From positions 32,161,431-32,225,430 of the forward strand of contig CM053326.1 of assembly GCA_028583605.1 (NCBI GenBank): 64,000 nt of DNA. The letters are read 5' to 3'. Positions within the stretch are counted from its first letter, which is position 1; the number at the start of each line of letters is the position of its first letter. The stretch comes from Dastarcus helophoroides. Lineage: Eukaryota > Arthropoda > Insecta > Coleoptera > Bothrideridae. Below are positions 1-11,360 of this stretch, piece after piece. Under the pieces are notes generated by a model. It saw only the letters and a list, made by a program, of their open reading frames with translations. It was not told the origin of the DNA and ran no database searches. The position numbers and the translations under genes were made by a program.

Positions 1-131
1 TCACAAATGGCAACCCTATTATGCCTTCGAAGCACTGCGAGTAGGGTGCGGAAATAAGGATAGATGGCGATGAACCGCCCTTTTAAATTAGGATAGTTTG
101 TAATTTTCGGGGAAAATTTCGTTCGGTAACG
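1..131 (-). pseudogene. LINE 3'-terminal fragment (inverted relative to the LINE at 1740-3655)
   Basis: Read on the minus strand, this stretch gives the last residues of a LINE ORF2 (LPNEIFPENYKLS, then a HPTRSAL-like run) and the 3' tail. It matches plus-strand 3530-3650 in inverted orientation with only scattered mismatches, including the shared CCTACTCGCAGTGCTT-type tail. It is cut by the window edge, so I cannot tell whether it is a short 5'-truncated insertion or the end of a longer copy. The LNSLP/NYKLS-type ending is typical of jockey/CR1-like reverse transcriptase C-termini. Confidence 0.7.
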
Positions 132-303
132 AAAAGAAAATTAAAATACAAAAGTAAATATTAAAGGAATTATAAGAAAATGTCGAAGTTTCAAGTTAAA
201 AGACGAAATAAAAAAAAGTGACACTTCAGTCAAAAAAGTAGAACATTTAGTTGAAATTATTGGAAAAAATAATAAAACTTGAAAATTTAAAAATGAAGCT
301 ATA

Positions 304-510
304 ATTTTGGTGCAACGGACTGGTCCTTGGTTATCATCAAAAATTGAAACACAAATCTTGTCCCCTGTAATCAAGGAAGATTAACGCGTTTGATAGTCAA
401 GATATCATCTCCCTGAAGATGACAGCTTGGTTATCGAATCGCATTAGAGCAACCATTGTTGTGTTTTTTTAATCCTTCTTGGTTTCAGGGGATAAAATTT
501 GTATTTCAAT
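304..510. repeat. Foldback repeat, ribozyme family 1, copy A
   Basis: The left arm (304-400, minus orientation) and right arm (401-510, plus orientation) form an imperfect palindrome. It shares the phrases GGACTGGTCCTTGG, CTTGTCCCCTG and TCTTGGTTTCAGGGGA with copies at 9334, 40718, 45558 and 57927. The hammerhead-like segment is at 409-449 on the plus strand: core CTGAAGA, hairpin GACAGC..., GAA, and AGAG as the stem I partner. Stem III (TCGCAT) and stem I have decayed, so this copy is probably inactive. The sequence at 132-303 is AT-rich with nothing recognisable. Confidence 0.7.
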
Positions 511-960
511 GTTTTAAATGAAATTTAAAAAAAAGTTCAATAATTGATGACATTTTAAGGAAAACTGAAATTTTCTGAAAGAAATTTTCGAGTTTAAATC
601 CGAAATTGAAAAAATGGTATTTTTAGGGACCTACAGCAGAAATGTTGAAACAACCTAAAACTCCAGAAAAGCCAAAAAAACAAAGGGAAAAAGTCAAAAA
701 AGATTTAAAAAACGATATATTTGGACAAAAAAGTCTAATTTTCACTTTTAAATTTGCATTAGTGTTTAAAATGGGAATTTTTGGGTAAACAATTTCTAAA
801 AATCAATTTTAAATTTGGAAAAAATTGAAAATTTTTTTGATATTTTGAATTTAAAACCTTAGTAAAATAAAATAAAAACTTCAGATTTTAACTAGGAATT
901 TTGAGAAATGACATGTTTTAATGGGACAGAATTTGGTTCGCCAAAAATCACTTAACTCTA
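511..960. repeat. Degenerate AT-rich quasi-repeat, A-phase
   Basis: Irregular iterations of GAAATTTTC, AAAAAGTC and TTTTGAAAA phrases with no fixed period. No coding signal. This is the same sequence type that fills much of the window; A-phase means the purine-rich GAAAAAGTC phrase is on the plus strand. Confidence 0.6.
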
Positions 961-1735
961 AACTGGAATACAAGCGAATACGAAATCAACTATGACCGGT
1001 CCTGTATAAGATGAGTCGGTTTTATTTCTTTATTTGTGGGGCGTTTAATAGCTACTAAATTGCTACAACAAAAGTATGTAAATGATGTAATCAGTTGAAT
1101 AGCTGTTGACACGCTAGCTTCACGGAATATTGAGATGAAAGGACGGAGATGACTAAGATTAAACTTAAAGGATGCCTCATTTACATAACACTTGTTATTC
1201 TCGCCTATTCCCTGGCGTTATAAAGATAACCCGCGACCTACACTTGGTTACTACAAAGTAGCCGCTGGCCCTTTTTATTTCGTCTTTATTGTCGGTTCTC
1301 ATAAATACATACATATGTAGTTTCACTAACTAAGCTACCTAGTGATTAAACTATTGTCAGCTGTTAGTCAGCATAGTACTATTTTGCTAGACGGGTTTTT
1401 CTAGGAAGGAAAAACATGTTTTTTTTTATAGTAATGAAAGACTCCTTCCTGAATCATGTATTATTACAGCAAAACTTAAACTTTACTCATTAGTGTTCCT
1501 TACTTTCTGATAAACTAATCATGTACTTACACTTATATCAGCATGTAACATAAAACGCACTACGCTTTGTTTTTACACTGGCTTATTACTGACTCAAAAT
1601 ATTATCTACTCTTCCTATCCGATGAGTGCTCACTAAACATTAATAATTATTGAAGAACTATCGATAGTCATTAACAAACGGTTGTAGGTCCTTTTGTGGT
1701 TTGCAAAGTCGATTGGAAAGAATTTTACATCTTCA
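961..1735. other. Unassigned intergenic sequence
   Basis: More balanced composition than the neighbouring AT-rich blocks. I see no ORF, tRNA, terminal repeat or recognisable element. Confidence 0.5.
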
Positions 1736-1739
1736 AATT

Positions 1740-3655
1740 TTCCACCTTGAACTCGATGGCAATAACAATATTGAGACTACTTTCAAGGAAAAGGCTGACA
1801 TGCTAGCCTTAAAGTTTGATTAAAATTCCAACCCTCATTCTTGAAACGCAGAACCTTCTATTCTTCCTAAGTTGGCACTTTGATGCCTGAAGTTGTTTTC
1901 AGACAACGCACAATCAGGAAGATTCTCCTCCAGCTCGACACCCCAAAAGCTTCTGGTCTTTTGGCGCTATTGTTCTTAAGAAGTGCCCTCCAGAGTTGAT
2001 TCATATCCTAAGTAAATTGTTCACACTCTCTTACAACAAAAGTGTATTCCCTAACATCTGAAGATCTGCTAGGGTGCAGCCTGTCCCTAAAAAGGAAAAA
2101 AGAAATCTGGCTAACAACTATCGCCCTATATATTTGTAGCCCGTTATATCCAAAGTGATGGAAAAGGTTATCAACATCGAGATTATCAAATATCTGGAGG
2201 AAAATAGAATCGTCTCAGACAGGCCATACGGTTTCAGACAACAATGCTCAACTGACGATCTACTGGCATATGTTACTCACATCTGTAATTCAGCTATGGA
2301 AAAACCTGATGACGCTAGGATTGCGGCTTTGGATATTTCAAAGGCCTTTGACTGAGTCTGGTACCGATCTCTTCTAGCTAAATTAACATCCTTTCGGACT
2401 TTGTGATTTGATATTCAATTTTCCGGCTGATAGATCTCTTCAAGTCGTCATCTTGTCCGAGATATTTGCGATTAATCTAAGAGTACCTCAGGGGTCTGTT
2501 TTGTCTTCTAATCTGTTTCTGTTACACACAGAAATTCTCTTAGCTTTAACTTTCAATCCTACGTAGATGATAATAGCCTGGTGTCAAATTAACATTTTAT
2601 GGTCTTCCTCCTGGACTCTCTCATTTGATATCCAATTTTCTCTCTGACAGATCTTTTCAGATCGTCGTCGATGGCATCTCATCCGAGACATTTGCGATTA
2701 ACGCAGGGGTGCCTCCTACTCTATTTCTGTTACACATAAACGATCTCTTAGCTTTAACTTTCAATCCTATATATAGCTACGCAGATGATAGTAACTTTGT
2801 GTCATCTTTTTTCTCCGACAAACCATTATTCGTCGCTGCTTCAGATCGACTAAGGCAACAGCAGATACAGATGATTAATCGGGATCTCGAAATCATTCTG
2901 GAATGAGGTAAGAAAAATCTGATCAACTTCAATGCTTCAAAAACTCAGGCCGTGTTTTTCTTTAAGAAAACATCAGAACATAATGCTACAGACATACTAG
3001 GGGACGGTAAAATCCTCCCGTTGGGATCTAATTTGTCTATCCTAGGAGTGAATGCGAGTAGTAACTTTTCTTGGGACGATCATGTGCAGACCATTGCAAA
3101 GTCCGCCCCTCAGAAGCTATGATTTCTTTTTACAGCTAAAAAGTACTTCACATCCCACTCACGTTATACAAAGCTTAAGTTAGGCCAACACTAGAATACT
3201 GATCTCATGTTTGGAGCTCAGCCTCAAAGCACACTTTGGCTGTTTTCAATTCAATTCAAAAAAGAGCGATTCGCCTAACTGATGACGAGAGTTTGACCGA
3301 TTTTCTTGAAACACTAGAGCACGGGCGGATAGTTGGTGACTTCTTTTTTACAAGTACTATCATGGAAAATGCTCGCAGGAACTAATAGGATTGATCCCCC
3401 CAAAGGCAAGATTGTTGAGGTATACAAGACAGTCGGAGACAGCAAATTCCTGTGCGGTCCAGTTTGACACACTGAGAACTTCTGTCTACAGCGACCCTTA
3501 TTTCTTTAGAACTTTCAAGCTATGGAACTCGTTACCGAAAGGAATTTTCCCCAAAAATTATAACCTATGCTAGTTTAAGAAGACCCTCTATCTTTGTTTC
3601 CGCATCCTACTCGCAGTGCTTTGAAGGCATAATGGGGTTGCCTTTGCGAGCGGAT
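1740..3655 (+). pseudogene. Decayed non-LTR retrotransposon reverse transcriptase (jockey/CR1-like)
   Basis: ORF2 of a LINE encodes the reverse transcriptase for target-primed insertion. Recognisable blocks in order are: a pre-RT segment MPEVVFRQRTIRKILLQLD then TPKASG (about 1884-1957); NNYRPI then VISKVMEKV (about 2115-2165); the fingers/palm segment YGFRQQCSTDDLL (about 2230) and ALDISKAFD (about 2330), where the first catalytic Asp lies; INAGVP (about 2700); LFLLHINDLL; and SYADDS (about 2780), the catalytic box. A thumb-like segment (INFNASKTQAV, about 2925) and the C-terminal FFRTFKLWNSLP (about 3510) follow. Stops and frameshifts break it at many places, including right after AFD. A palm segment of about 205 bp is present twice (2390-2810). 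No ORF1 or endonuclease is visible upstream, so the copy is 5'-truncated. The CR1/jockey clade is inferred by eye. Confidence 0.9.
2390..2810 (+). repeat. Tandem duplication of the RT palm segment inside the LINE
   Basis: Unit 1 (about 2390-2590) and unit 2 (about 2604-2810) both contain TTGATAT-CAATTTTC, GACAGATCT-like and TAGCTTTAACTTTCAATCC strings in the same order. Unit 1 keeps VPQGSVLSS but reads YVDD at the active site. Unit 2 lost the QGSVLS segment (it reads VPPTLF) but keeps YADD. Each unit therefore retains what the other lost. Confidence 0.85.
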
Positions 3656-4020
3656 TTAATTTAAAAAACATATTAGATATTAAGAGGGATATCTCCAGAA
3701 TAAATCTGAAAAATTAAAAGTCTCGAAATTTTAGTGCAAGGTCGATATTCAGACTCCAAATCTAAGTATTCAACTTTTTATTTAGCAATTTTGACTCTTA
3801 AACTCAATATTCTCTCGAACTTTGGAAAAAGTTTTCAATTTCTAAGATGGGTGTTATACATCAAAATTTGAGTATGTAAATCCCCATTTTTAATAATCAA
3901 TTCTGACTTGTTTATTTGAAGTCCGATTGAAGAAAAAAAATGGAGATTTTCAGTTCTTTTTTAAATAAAATCAAGACGAATCTGAATACAATAATCGTTT
4001 TCTCAGCGAAATATTGTTAG
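3656..4020. repeat. AT-rich degenerate sequence
   Basis: Mixed A-phase and T-phase phrases (TCTCGAAATTTTAG, TTTGGAAAAAG). No coding signal. Confidence 0.4.
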
Positions 4021-6041
4021 GCATTAAATTCTGCACTACTTTGGACCATTTAAGCATCTCTTATAATGTCAGAGCTTCTTGTAGTGGAATCCAAATATGG
4101 TTCAGCCTATATAGCACGACATTTTTTTGATCATTTAAGGTTTTGAAAGAGAAATTGTGAGGAAATTGATTTTCTCTATACACAGAGAGTTTGCGGATTC
4201 AATAAATTTGCAGCGGCAATTTATGCAGCCAGTGTGCCGATGTGCGCTGTGTATTATTCACGACTTGAAACTAGCTGGATATAAAAGTGTTGAATAATAT
4301 TTCTTGACTTTGAGGCCAGCGTGTTGATATATGGGTAATATGCCATAAAAACCAATACAGCATAAAACAAAATTCAATATGAGAATTTTGCAATAAATTA
4401 AATTTTACGACTGAAATACAAATGAAGCCATCAAGCTTGACGCTCAAGATAATATATTATAAGTAGACAAACTGTTTTAGTTACAATTTAATTTCAAGCC
4501 GATGCATAAGTTTGTGCTCAGCTGGTGGGCATCACATTTATTGTTGCATGGTCGTCAGTATGTATACTCAACAATATTTTACACTAGCTGGTATCCTCAA
4601 TTTTGCATAGGCCTTACAGGTGTACCTTTTATTAGTATTTAAAAGATAGTAATCACAAAATCATCCGTGGTTACATAAAAGTAATAATGGCAACTATTTG
4701 GTATAAAGAAAGAATCCTGTCCAGCTTCGAATTCAAACAAGTTCCTCTGCATGACAATTAATGATGACCCACAACTTCTGAGAATAATTGGTTATATTTC
4801 TATATTTTAAACCTCGCCTCTCGATTTTCCTGTCTCCCAGATTTCTTTTAATGGATTCAAAGGAATATTCCACTGCTGGCAAAATATTTCCAATCCCAGC
4901 ATAATCTCCGACCTAAATATATTGCTAAAGGTCCAAAGGCCAAAAGAATGTTTTTTAAACAAATCGGTATGCGTACAAAGTTTTTAACTATTTAACTGAT
5001 TTCAACATATTTCAATGATTTTGAGTTTAAAAGAATCCATTAGATAATTTGCTGAAGCGAACAATCCTTTTGTTCTCATACCGCATAGCTTGATCTACAT
5101 TGTTATAGAGTTTTTTAATTTTATTTCAAAGATAAATCTAAATTAAATTACAAGAAAACAACGCAATGTAAATGTTTTGTCGAGTTAATCAGGATACCAC
5201 CAATTACATCCGAGTTAATTGCGCGGGGATGTAAATAATTAGAAAGAGGCGACTTTTTTGAGAATTTCAATTTAAGGATGTTACGTGCATGCATAATTTG
5301 ATGGGAGATTTTAACATAAATACGAGATGATTCGGTTTTTCGGAGCGTCTCGTTTCAATGGCGGAGTAACAGACCTGTTAAATCTTTTTGTGAAAAAACG
5401 CCCGTCACGTAGACGTAGAAATAGAGAAAAACTTATGAATGAAGTCGAAAAAGTAATCGCTATTATTCGTGCATTTTAAATTACTTCGATTTGGTTGGCG
5501 ATTCACTTTGTCATTTTGTATGATTCTTTTTTGACCGCTGCTGCTAAGTATAAATCCTTTATTCATGCCTTTTAACAACCGTCAAATAGTTTTGTGGTTT
5601 GCTGCTTTTGTAATCGAGAGCCAGGCTTCATAATTTAGTCAATTACATTACAATGGTTGCAGCCAAAATATTTCTAATTAGTAAGAATATTTATTACAAA
5701 ATTGCTTTAATCAGGACAAATGTTGAAAGTAATTGGAACTAGTAGCCCGTAAGTTAGTTAAAAAATTTCGGCAATTATGGCGATAGCCGACAGAAGTGAA
5801 AACTTAAAATTATGATGTATTAGTGCTTTTTGTTAAATTTTCAAATTGTTATATTAAAAATAAAAATTTCATAATTTCCAAATTAAAATTATTATTTCTA
5901 GTTTTTATATCTTTTATATTTGTATACGATCTAGTATTTGATCTTGTCTATTTTGAGTTACTGCATATTAAAAAACCCGGCACTCTATCACACTTTTGTT
6001 TTAAATTTACAATACAAACAAATTTCATGATATTAAAAAAA
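4021..6041. other. Unassigned intergenic sequence
   Basis: No recognisable protein, RNA or terminal-repeat signal. Short ORFs here (such as 5823-6071) run into the adjacent LTR and look like chance. Confidence 0.5.
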
Positions 6042-6045
6042 ATAT

Positions 6046-6397
6046 TGTTGCGGGCTATCGGTTCGAAATGATTATTAAGCCGTGAATTATAACCACTTTA
6101 TTTTTAAACTGAACTCGGAACACTACAACTGCAATTCACTAACACTGTTTATTGACTGCCAACTACTAACTCACTAATTAACTACACTGATTTTTTCTGA
6201 CTCGAGGGAAAGGCGACCGCCTTATATAGTTTTCGCTTCCAGGGCCTAGAAAAATACAGCAGATAAGACTTATCGTTTGCCAAAATTTCTGGAACGCTTA
6301 TCTGCTGTTTGCTTCATTATCGCGGCCGCTTTCCCTTATCAGATCTTTGTAAAAAATTTTCTTAGGTACTAAATTCTATAATTTACATTTCGTTACA
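6046..6397 (-). mobile_element. Solo LTR, family G (Gypsy-like), copy 1
   Basis: This 352-bp LTR on the minus strand begins TGTAACGAAATG and ends CCCGCAACA (TG...CA). It is flanked by a perfect 4-bp TSD, ATAT (6042-6045 and 6398-6401). On the minus strand it holds a TATATAAGG promoter box followed by the conserved GCGGTCGCCTTTCC segment, and an AATAAAG polyadenylation signal near the 3' end. Copies at 13522-13858 and 38196-38542 align along their length. No internal region or second LTR is present, so this is what remains after LTR-LTR recombination. The 4-bp TSD and TG/CA ends suggest Gypsy, but no coding sequence confirms it. Confidence 0.9.
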
Positions 6398-6401
6398 ATA
6401 T

Positions 6402-7435
6402 ATTGTCAATGTACTGATTTTTCGTGATTATGTAAATACTTTAATTTGAATTATTTTAATCTTGCAGATAATGAGTTACTACAGGCTTCGTTGGATGAGT
6501 TGTTATCCAAAATATGTAGAATTATCTTTAAAAATTCAAATTTATGGAAACAATTTTACTTTTATGTATCTATCAACAATTGTTTCATAGGCAGCCTTCC
6601 ACGTCACTTACGTCACTTGCATTTATGAAGAAATAGTTCTCTCAGCAACATGCAAAGGATACATTAAACTTCGGTCATAAAAAAATCTTTAAGGTGTTAT
6701 TAATTATATACATGAAACTTCATGAAATTTTAGGATATCTTCTTGTGGTTGCAATTAAACTAAGTAAATGTGCAAAACATTTTCTATTCATTCTTAAAAA
6801 CGTTCACAACGGCCCTACAATTGCCTTCTTAAAGTTGTCAATTGTCTTCTCTCTAATCGAGGTCTCACCCACTAATGTCTATTTTTATATAAATAAACAG
6901 CTGATGGTATTTTATATATAGCTGCTGATCGTTTCTTTGTAATTGTCACCTGTACGAGATTCCAATCTCAAAGGGAAATCAATTTGGTAATACAAAGTAC
7001 AAACAAGATCCAAAATTGACAGTGATTGTGGGTTCGCGTTTCGTGTGAGGCGTGTCTTTATTGCTGATATCGTCGCTCAGCGCATCTAAAGAAACATTAC
7101 TTTAAAAAAGATAACCAATTATGATAACTGATATTTGTGCTCATAATAGTTATCACCATTTTTTTGTAGACGATTCCATCAAAGATTGTTTGAATGAAGA
7201 AAATTCCACAATATTTCAAATTGTTGACTTTGAAGACTTTCACAATCAAGTAGTACTAGGGATGCAAACGATAGTTCAATATTTTTAAAACATCGAACTA
7301 TCGTTTGCATCGATGTTAAAGCATAAAATATATTGATACATTGTTCAGTTTATAAGCGATCTTTGAAAAATCGATGTATCGCGACATCAACATTTATAGT
7401 TTAATCTTAAAATTTTCAGGTTCATGAAGACAAAA
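6402..7435. other. Unassigned sequence containing a short hairpin
   Basis: No recognisable gene. A strong 17-bp-arm hairpin lies at 7261-7311 and is listed separately. Confidence 0.5.
7261..7311. repeat. Perfect 17-bp inverted repeat
   Basis: GATGCAAACGATAGTTC (7261-7277) is exactly inverted at 7295-7311 with a 17-nt AT spacer. The preceding TAGG gives TAGGGATGCAAACG, which resembles hAT transposon termini. No matching outer end was found, so the hAT assignment is weak. Confidence 0.5.
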
Positions 7436-7439
7436 TTGT

Positions 7440-9322
7440 TTTTGGTAAATTTCGGCATCTTTTGATTTTTTTACACAAAAATCGAAATTTCCAGAAAAAA
7501 ATCAACATCTTCCAAAAAATCTTATTTTGAGTGAAACGTAAACGGTCTCAAATAAAAACCAAAACAGAATATTCAAAATTTTAAACCTAATTTCCAAATT
7601 TGTAACATTTGAGAAATTGTCAATTTTTGAGCAAAAACTTTTAATACTTACTGATAGAAAGTATTAAGTATTAAAGTTCCATGTTTAAATTTAAAAATTG
7701 CATATTTTTTAATTCCAAATGTGCTTAGAAATCTCGAATCTCGAAAATTTTGTATTAAACCAAATTTCATGTTGATAAACGTTGGATTTTTTCCAGAATT
7801 CGGATTTTTTTTTCAAATCGTTTAATCTTCAATTTTTATCAAAAATTGGAACATTTTTTTATAAATATTTGAGATGAAAGGGAAAGTTTTTAAATTTTGC
7901 GTTTAAATGTTGAAGTTGTCTTTCAATGTATGACTACAATTACTACTTTGTTTGAAAATTTTAATCTTCAAACGTAACCTGTTCAAAAAAAATGTTTTAC
8001 AAAATTCGAACTTTTCAAAATATCCGCTTTTTTGGAAATTCTGACTTTTTATTAAATATTTTAACTTTTAAGAAAATGTGGATATGTTTCAATATTTCTA
8101 CTATTATAAATGTTGATATTTTCTTAAAATTCGTTTGTTTTCCAAAATTTAGATATTGTCCAAAATTTGAAATTTTTTGAAAATTTCGTTTTTTAAAAAA
8201 ATTCGAATTCTTTTCAAAATCGATATTTTCTCAAAAATTTGCTTTCTTTGAAAATTCCGACTTTTTTAAAGTTTGGCATTTTTACAAAATGTAGTCTGAC
8301 TTTTTTATAAAGTTAAGGTTTCAAAATTACGCCTTTTTTCTGAAAAAAAAACTTGGTCTGTTGTAAAAATTTAAATTTTTATGAGAATTTAAAATTTTTG
8401 ACTTTTAATTTCTTTAGAATTTTAACTTTTTTAAAAAAATTTTGGCTTTTCTAAAAACAACGGCCTTATTAAAATTTCTTTATTTGTTAAAATTTTACAA
8501 TTTTTAATTTTTTGAACATTTTACTTTTTGATAAAACTTTCGAATGTTTATTGAAAATTTTTGCGGTTATTTTAATTGCCGATTTTTTGATTATTTTGAC
8601 ATATTTCAAAATTTTAATTTTTTTGAAAATTTAGATATTTTTAAATCACAATTTCACTTATTTTTGAAATTTTTGTCTAATTCTCAAAATTTCGATTCGT
8701 TTTGGAAAATACTAACTTTCAGGATTACATTTTTTAAACTAAATTAGAACGAGTTTCCTAAAATTTTGGCTTTTATCGTTTTTTAATAAATACATTTTAA
8801 TTTTTCTCGAAAACCTCAGCATTTCTTGAAATTTTCCAATTTCCTTAAAAATTTTTACATATTTAATTTTTGACATTATTTCAAACTTTTGTCCTTTTTT
8901 AAATTTTGACTATTTTTCAAAATTTTGACCTTTTTTGAAAATCTTTACCTCTTTCACAATTACAATTTATTTTCTAAATAAATTAGTAAGACTAAAAAAT
9001 TTGCTTTTTTTTTTTAATTTTCGATTTTTTAAAGTTTCTTACAATGTTGTTTTGAATATTTTTACTATTTATTAAAATTGCAACTCTTTTTGAAATATCG
9101 AATTTTTCAGAATTCCCACATATTTGGAAATCTTTTTATTGAAAATTTTGACTTTATAAAAATGTCGGTATATTTCTAAATTTCGATTATTAAAATTTTA
9201 ATTCAAAATTCGTCTGCTAAGATTTCGACTTTTTCGAAAATTTGAAATTATTTGAAAATTTCGTTTTTTAAAAATTTTGAATTCTTCTGACAAAATTTTC
9301 AAAATTCGCTATATTTTTAAAT
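7440..9322. repeat. Degenerate AT-rich quasi-repeat, T-phase
   Basis: Dense irregular repetition of TTTTTCAAAATTTTGAC, GAAAATTTCG and TTTCGACTTTTT phrases. The short ORFs here (7992-8180, 8544-8747) give Phe/Asn/Ile-rich products expected from the repeat itself, so I do not call them genes. Confidence 0.7.
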
Positions 9323-9333
9323 CGTCACTTTTT

Positions 9334-9552
9334 GAAATACAAAGCTTGTCCCCTGAAACCAAGAAAGATTAAAAAACACGACAAAGGTTGCTCTAACGCG
9401 TTTCGACAGTAGTATCTCTCTGAAGATGACAGCTTCTCTGTCGAAACGCGTTAGAGCACCCTTTGTTGTGTTTTTTAATCTTTCTTGGTTTCAGGGGACA
9501 AGTTCTGTATTTCAGTTTTGAAGATAATCAAGGACCAGAACGTTCCACCAAA
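9334..9552 (+). mobile_element. Foldback repeat, ribozyme family 1, copy B, with 11-bp TSD
   Basis: The best-preserved family 1 copy. The left arm (9334-9412) is a shortened inverted copy of the right arm (9413-9552), which runs from the ribozyme to a 3' end rich in GGACCAG and GTTCCACCAAA. It is flanked by the perfect direct repeat CGTCACTTTTT at 9323-9333 and 9553-9563. The TSD shows the whole palindrome inserted as one unit. Inverted 5' fragments and variable TSDs are known for Penelope-like retroelements, so I infer a non-autonomous PLE. Confidence 0.8.
9416..9456 (+). ncRNA. Hammerhead-like ribozyme motif, family 1, copy B
   Basis: Stem I CTCT (9416-9419) pairs with AGAG (9453-9456). 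The core CTGAAGA (9420-9426) fits CUGANGA. One extra T precedes stem II, GACAG/CTGTC (9428-9432 and 9438-9442). GAA (9443-9445) is followed by ACGCGT (9446-9451), which forms the 3-bp stem III ACG/CGT, then T (9452) at the cleavage position. The extra base before stem II departs from the textbook hammerhead, so activity is uncertain. The match of all other parts is known for Penelope-type hammerheads with minimal stem III. Confidence 0.65.
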
Positions 9553-9563
9553 CGTCACTTTTT

Positions 9564-10030
9564 AAAAATTTCGACTTTTACAAAGTTTGGCATTTTTACA
9601 AAATTTTGTCTGACTTTTTAAAAAAGAATCTTGTGAAAATTTCGACTTCTTTTAAAAACCTCAATTCTTTTAAAACTTCATTTTTTTATGACAATTTTAA
9701 CGTTTTCAAAATTAATCTTTATACAATTTTAGAAATTTCTCAATATTTTAATTTCTTTTTCAAAATTTTGACTTTTTAAAAATTTCGACATTTTAGATTT
9801 ATTTATTTTTTAAAATTCCAGAATTTAACATGTTTAATATCGCAACTTCTAAATTGAAATCAAATTTTCGCTTGTGTTCTTTTTTCGAAAATTCTTCTAA
9901 ATTTCGACTTTTATTTGAAACTTTTCAGTTTAAATTTAAAATATGCTTCTTTCTGAAATGCAAGCTTTGAAATCGAAATTTAGTTAAATCTCGAGTTCGT
10001 TTTATAGAATTCGTTCAAGTTTACAGAATT
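9564..10030. repeat. Degenerate AT-rich quasi-repeat, T-phase
   Basis: Continuation of the T-phase block into which copy B inserted. Confidence 0.6.
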
Positions 10031-11240
10031 CACAATTTGGAATGTTAGATTCTTCAAAAAAATTGAAAACTTTCAACAGGCAAATTTTTTAAAATGCCAA
10101 AATTACAAAAATTCAAAGTTTCGATAAAACGGTCAAAGCTTTGCAAAAATTTGGAAAAAATGTCGAAGTATTTAAAAGTTGAACCTTTGGAAAATGATAG
10201 AAATTTCAGAAAAAGTTCTAATACTGAAAGAATATATTACTTCAAAAAAAAGTGTAAATTTTCAAAAAAGGGGAAAAACCTGAAAAAATTCAAGAATACT
10301 AATTTAAAAAAAAATCAAATTTTTAAAAAAGAAAATTTTTGAAAAAGTACTACTTTTAACCTAAAAGCCTAATTTATTACGTAAAAGTCGAAACTTCGAT
10401 AAAAAGGCATAGTTTTTGAAAAGATGTCGAAATTTTCAAAAAACAAGTCAAAACTTCGAAAAGCAGTAGTAAGTTTGAGCAAAGGTGGAAATTTTCAAAA
10501 ATATTTTGAAAAAAGGTAGAAGCCTTTAACAAAACAATATTTTAACACAATCATATTTATAAAAACATCTAAATTTTGAAAAAAAGAATCGAAATTTTGA
10601 AAAAAGAGCTGTGTGTCAAAATTTTTACAAAAAATTAAAATTTTTAAAAAAGGGAGAAATTTAAAATAAAGAAACTCTCAGAAAGTTGTAACTTCGAGAA
10701 AAAGTCAAAATTTTGATGATAAAATGTCGAAATTTTCAAGAAAACTGAAAGTTACGAAACAAGTTGGAAAATTTTAAAAATGTCGAAAATTAAGGAAAAA
10801 TCTGGTTTTTCGAAAGATTGAAAATTAGAACAAAACCCAATGTTCTAAAAAAATCTTCAATTTACTACATTTAAGTCGAAACTTCGAGAAAAAGTTGAAC
10901 TTTTCGAAAAAAAAGCTACAAATTTTAAAAACCGTCGAAACTTTCAGAAATTGTCAAAAGTTGGACAAAAGTGGAAATTATCAAAAAAAAGGGCAGACGT
11001 TTTCAAAAGTCAGGTTTTTAACATGATCAACTTTATAGAAAAAAATCAAAATTTAAAAAAAAATAATTTTGGCAAAAGATTAAAATTTTGTATAAAAATT
11101 TTCAAAAAATTAAAATTTTGAAAAAAATAATTTTGACAAAAGATTAAAATTTTGTATAAAAATTTTCAAAAAATTAAGAATTCAAGAAATCAATGAAAAT
11201 GCTACAAAAAGGCGAAACTGTGAAAATCTCGCAATATATA
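10031..11240. repeat. Degenerate AT-rich quasi-repeat, A-phase, with a 67-bp tandem duplication
   Basis: The strand phase switches here: phrases become AAAAGTCGAAATTTTGAAAAA. A near-exact tandem duplication of about 67 bp (about 11044-11110 and 11111-11177) carries AATTTTGGCAAAAGATT versus AATTTTGACAAAAGATT. The 10094-10342 ORF is Lys/Phe-rich and is an artefact of the repeat. Confidence 0.65.
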
Positions 11241-11249
11241 AATATGCGG

Positions 11250-11360
11250 GATTTTTACAGCTGTCGCTGCCTCCTGCTTCCCGATTTCCATTTCTTTCTA
11301 TTTAGCCAGTCTCCTTCCCGTAGGTCTCTGGTTTCACGGACGTCTTGGCCCCAGTTTTTT
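11250..11360. other. Short GC-richer island of unknown origin
   Basis: About 110 bp of markedly different composition (CTGTCGCTGCCTCCTGC, TCTGGTTTCACGG) lies inside AT-rich repeat. It is likely a fragment of an element inserted in the quasi-repeat, but I cannot identify it. Confidence 0.35.
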
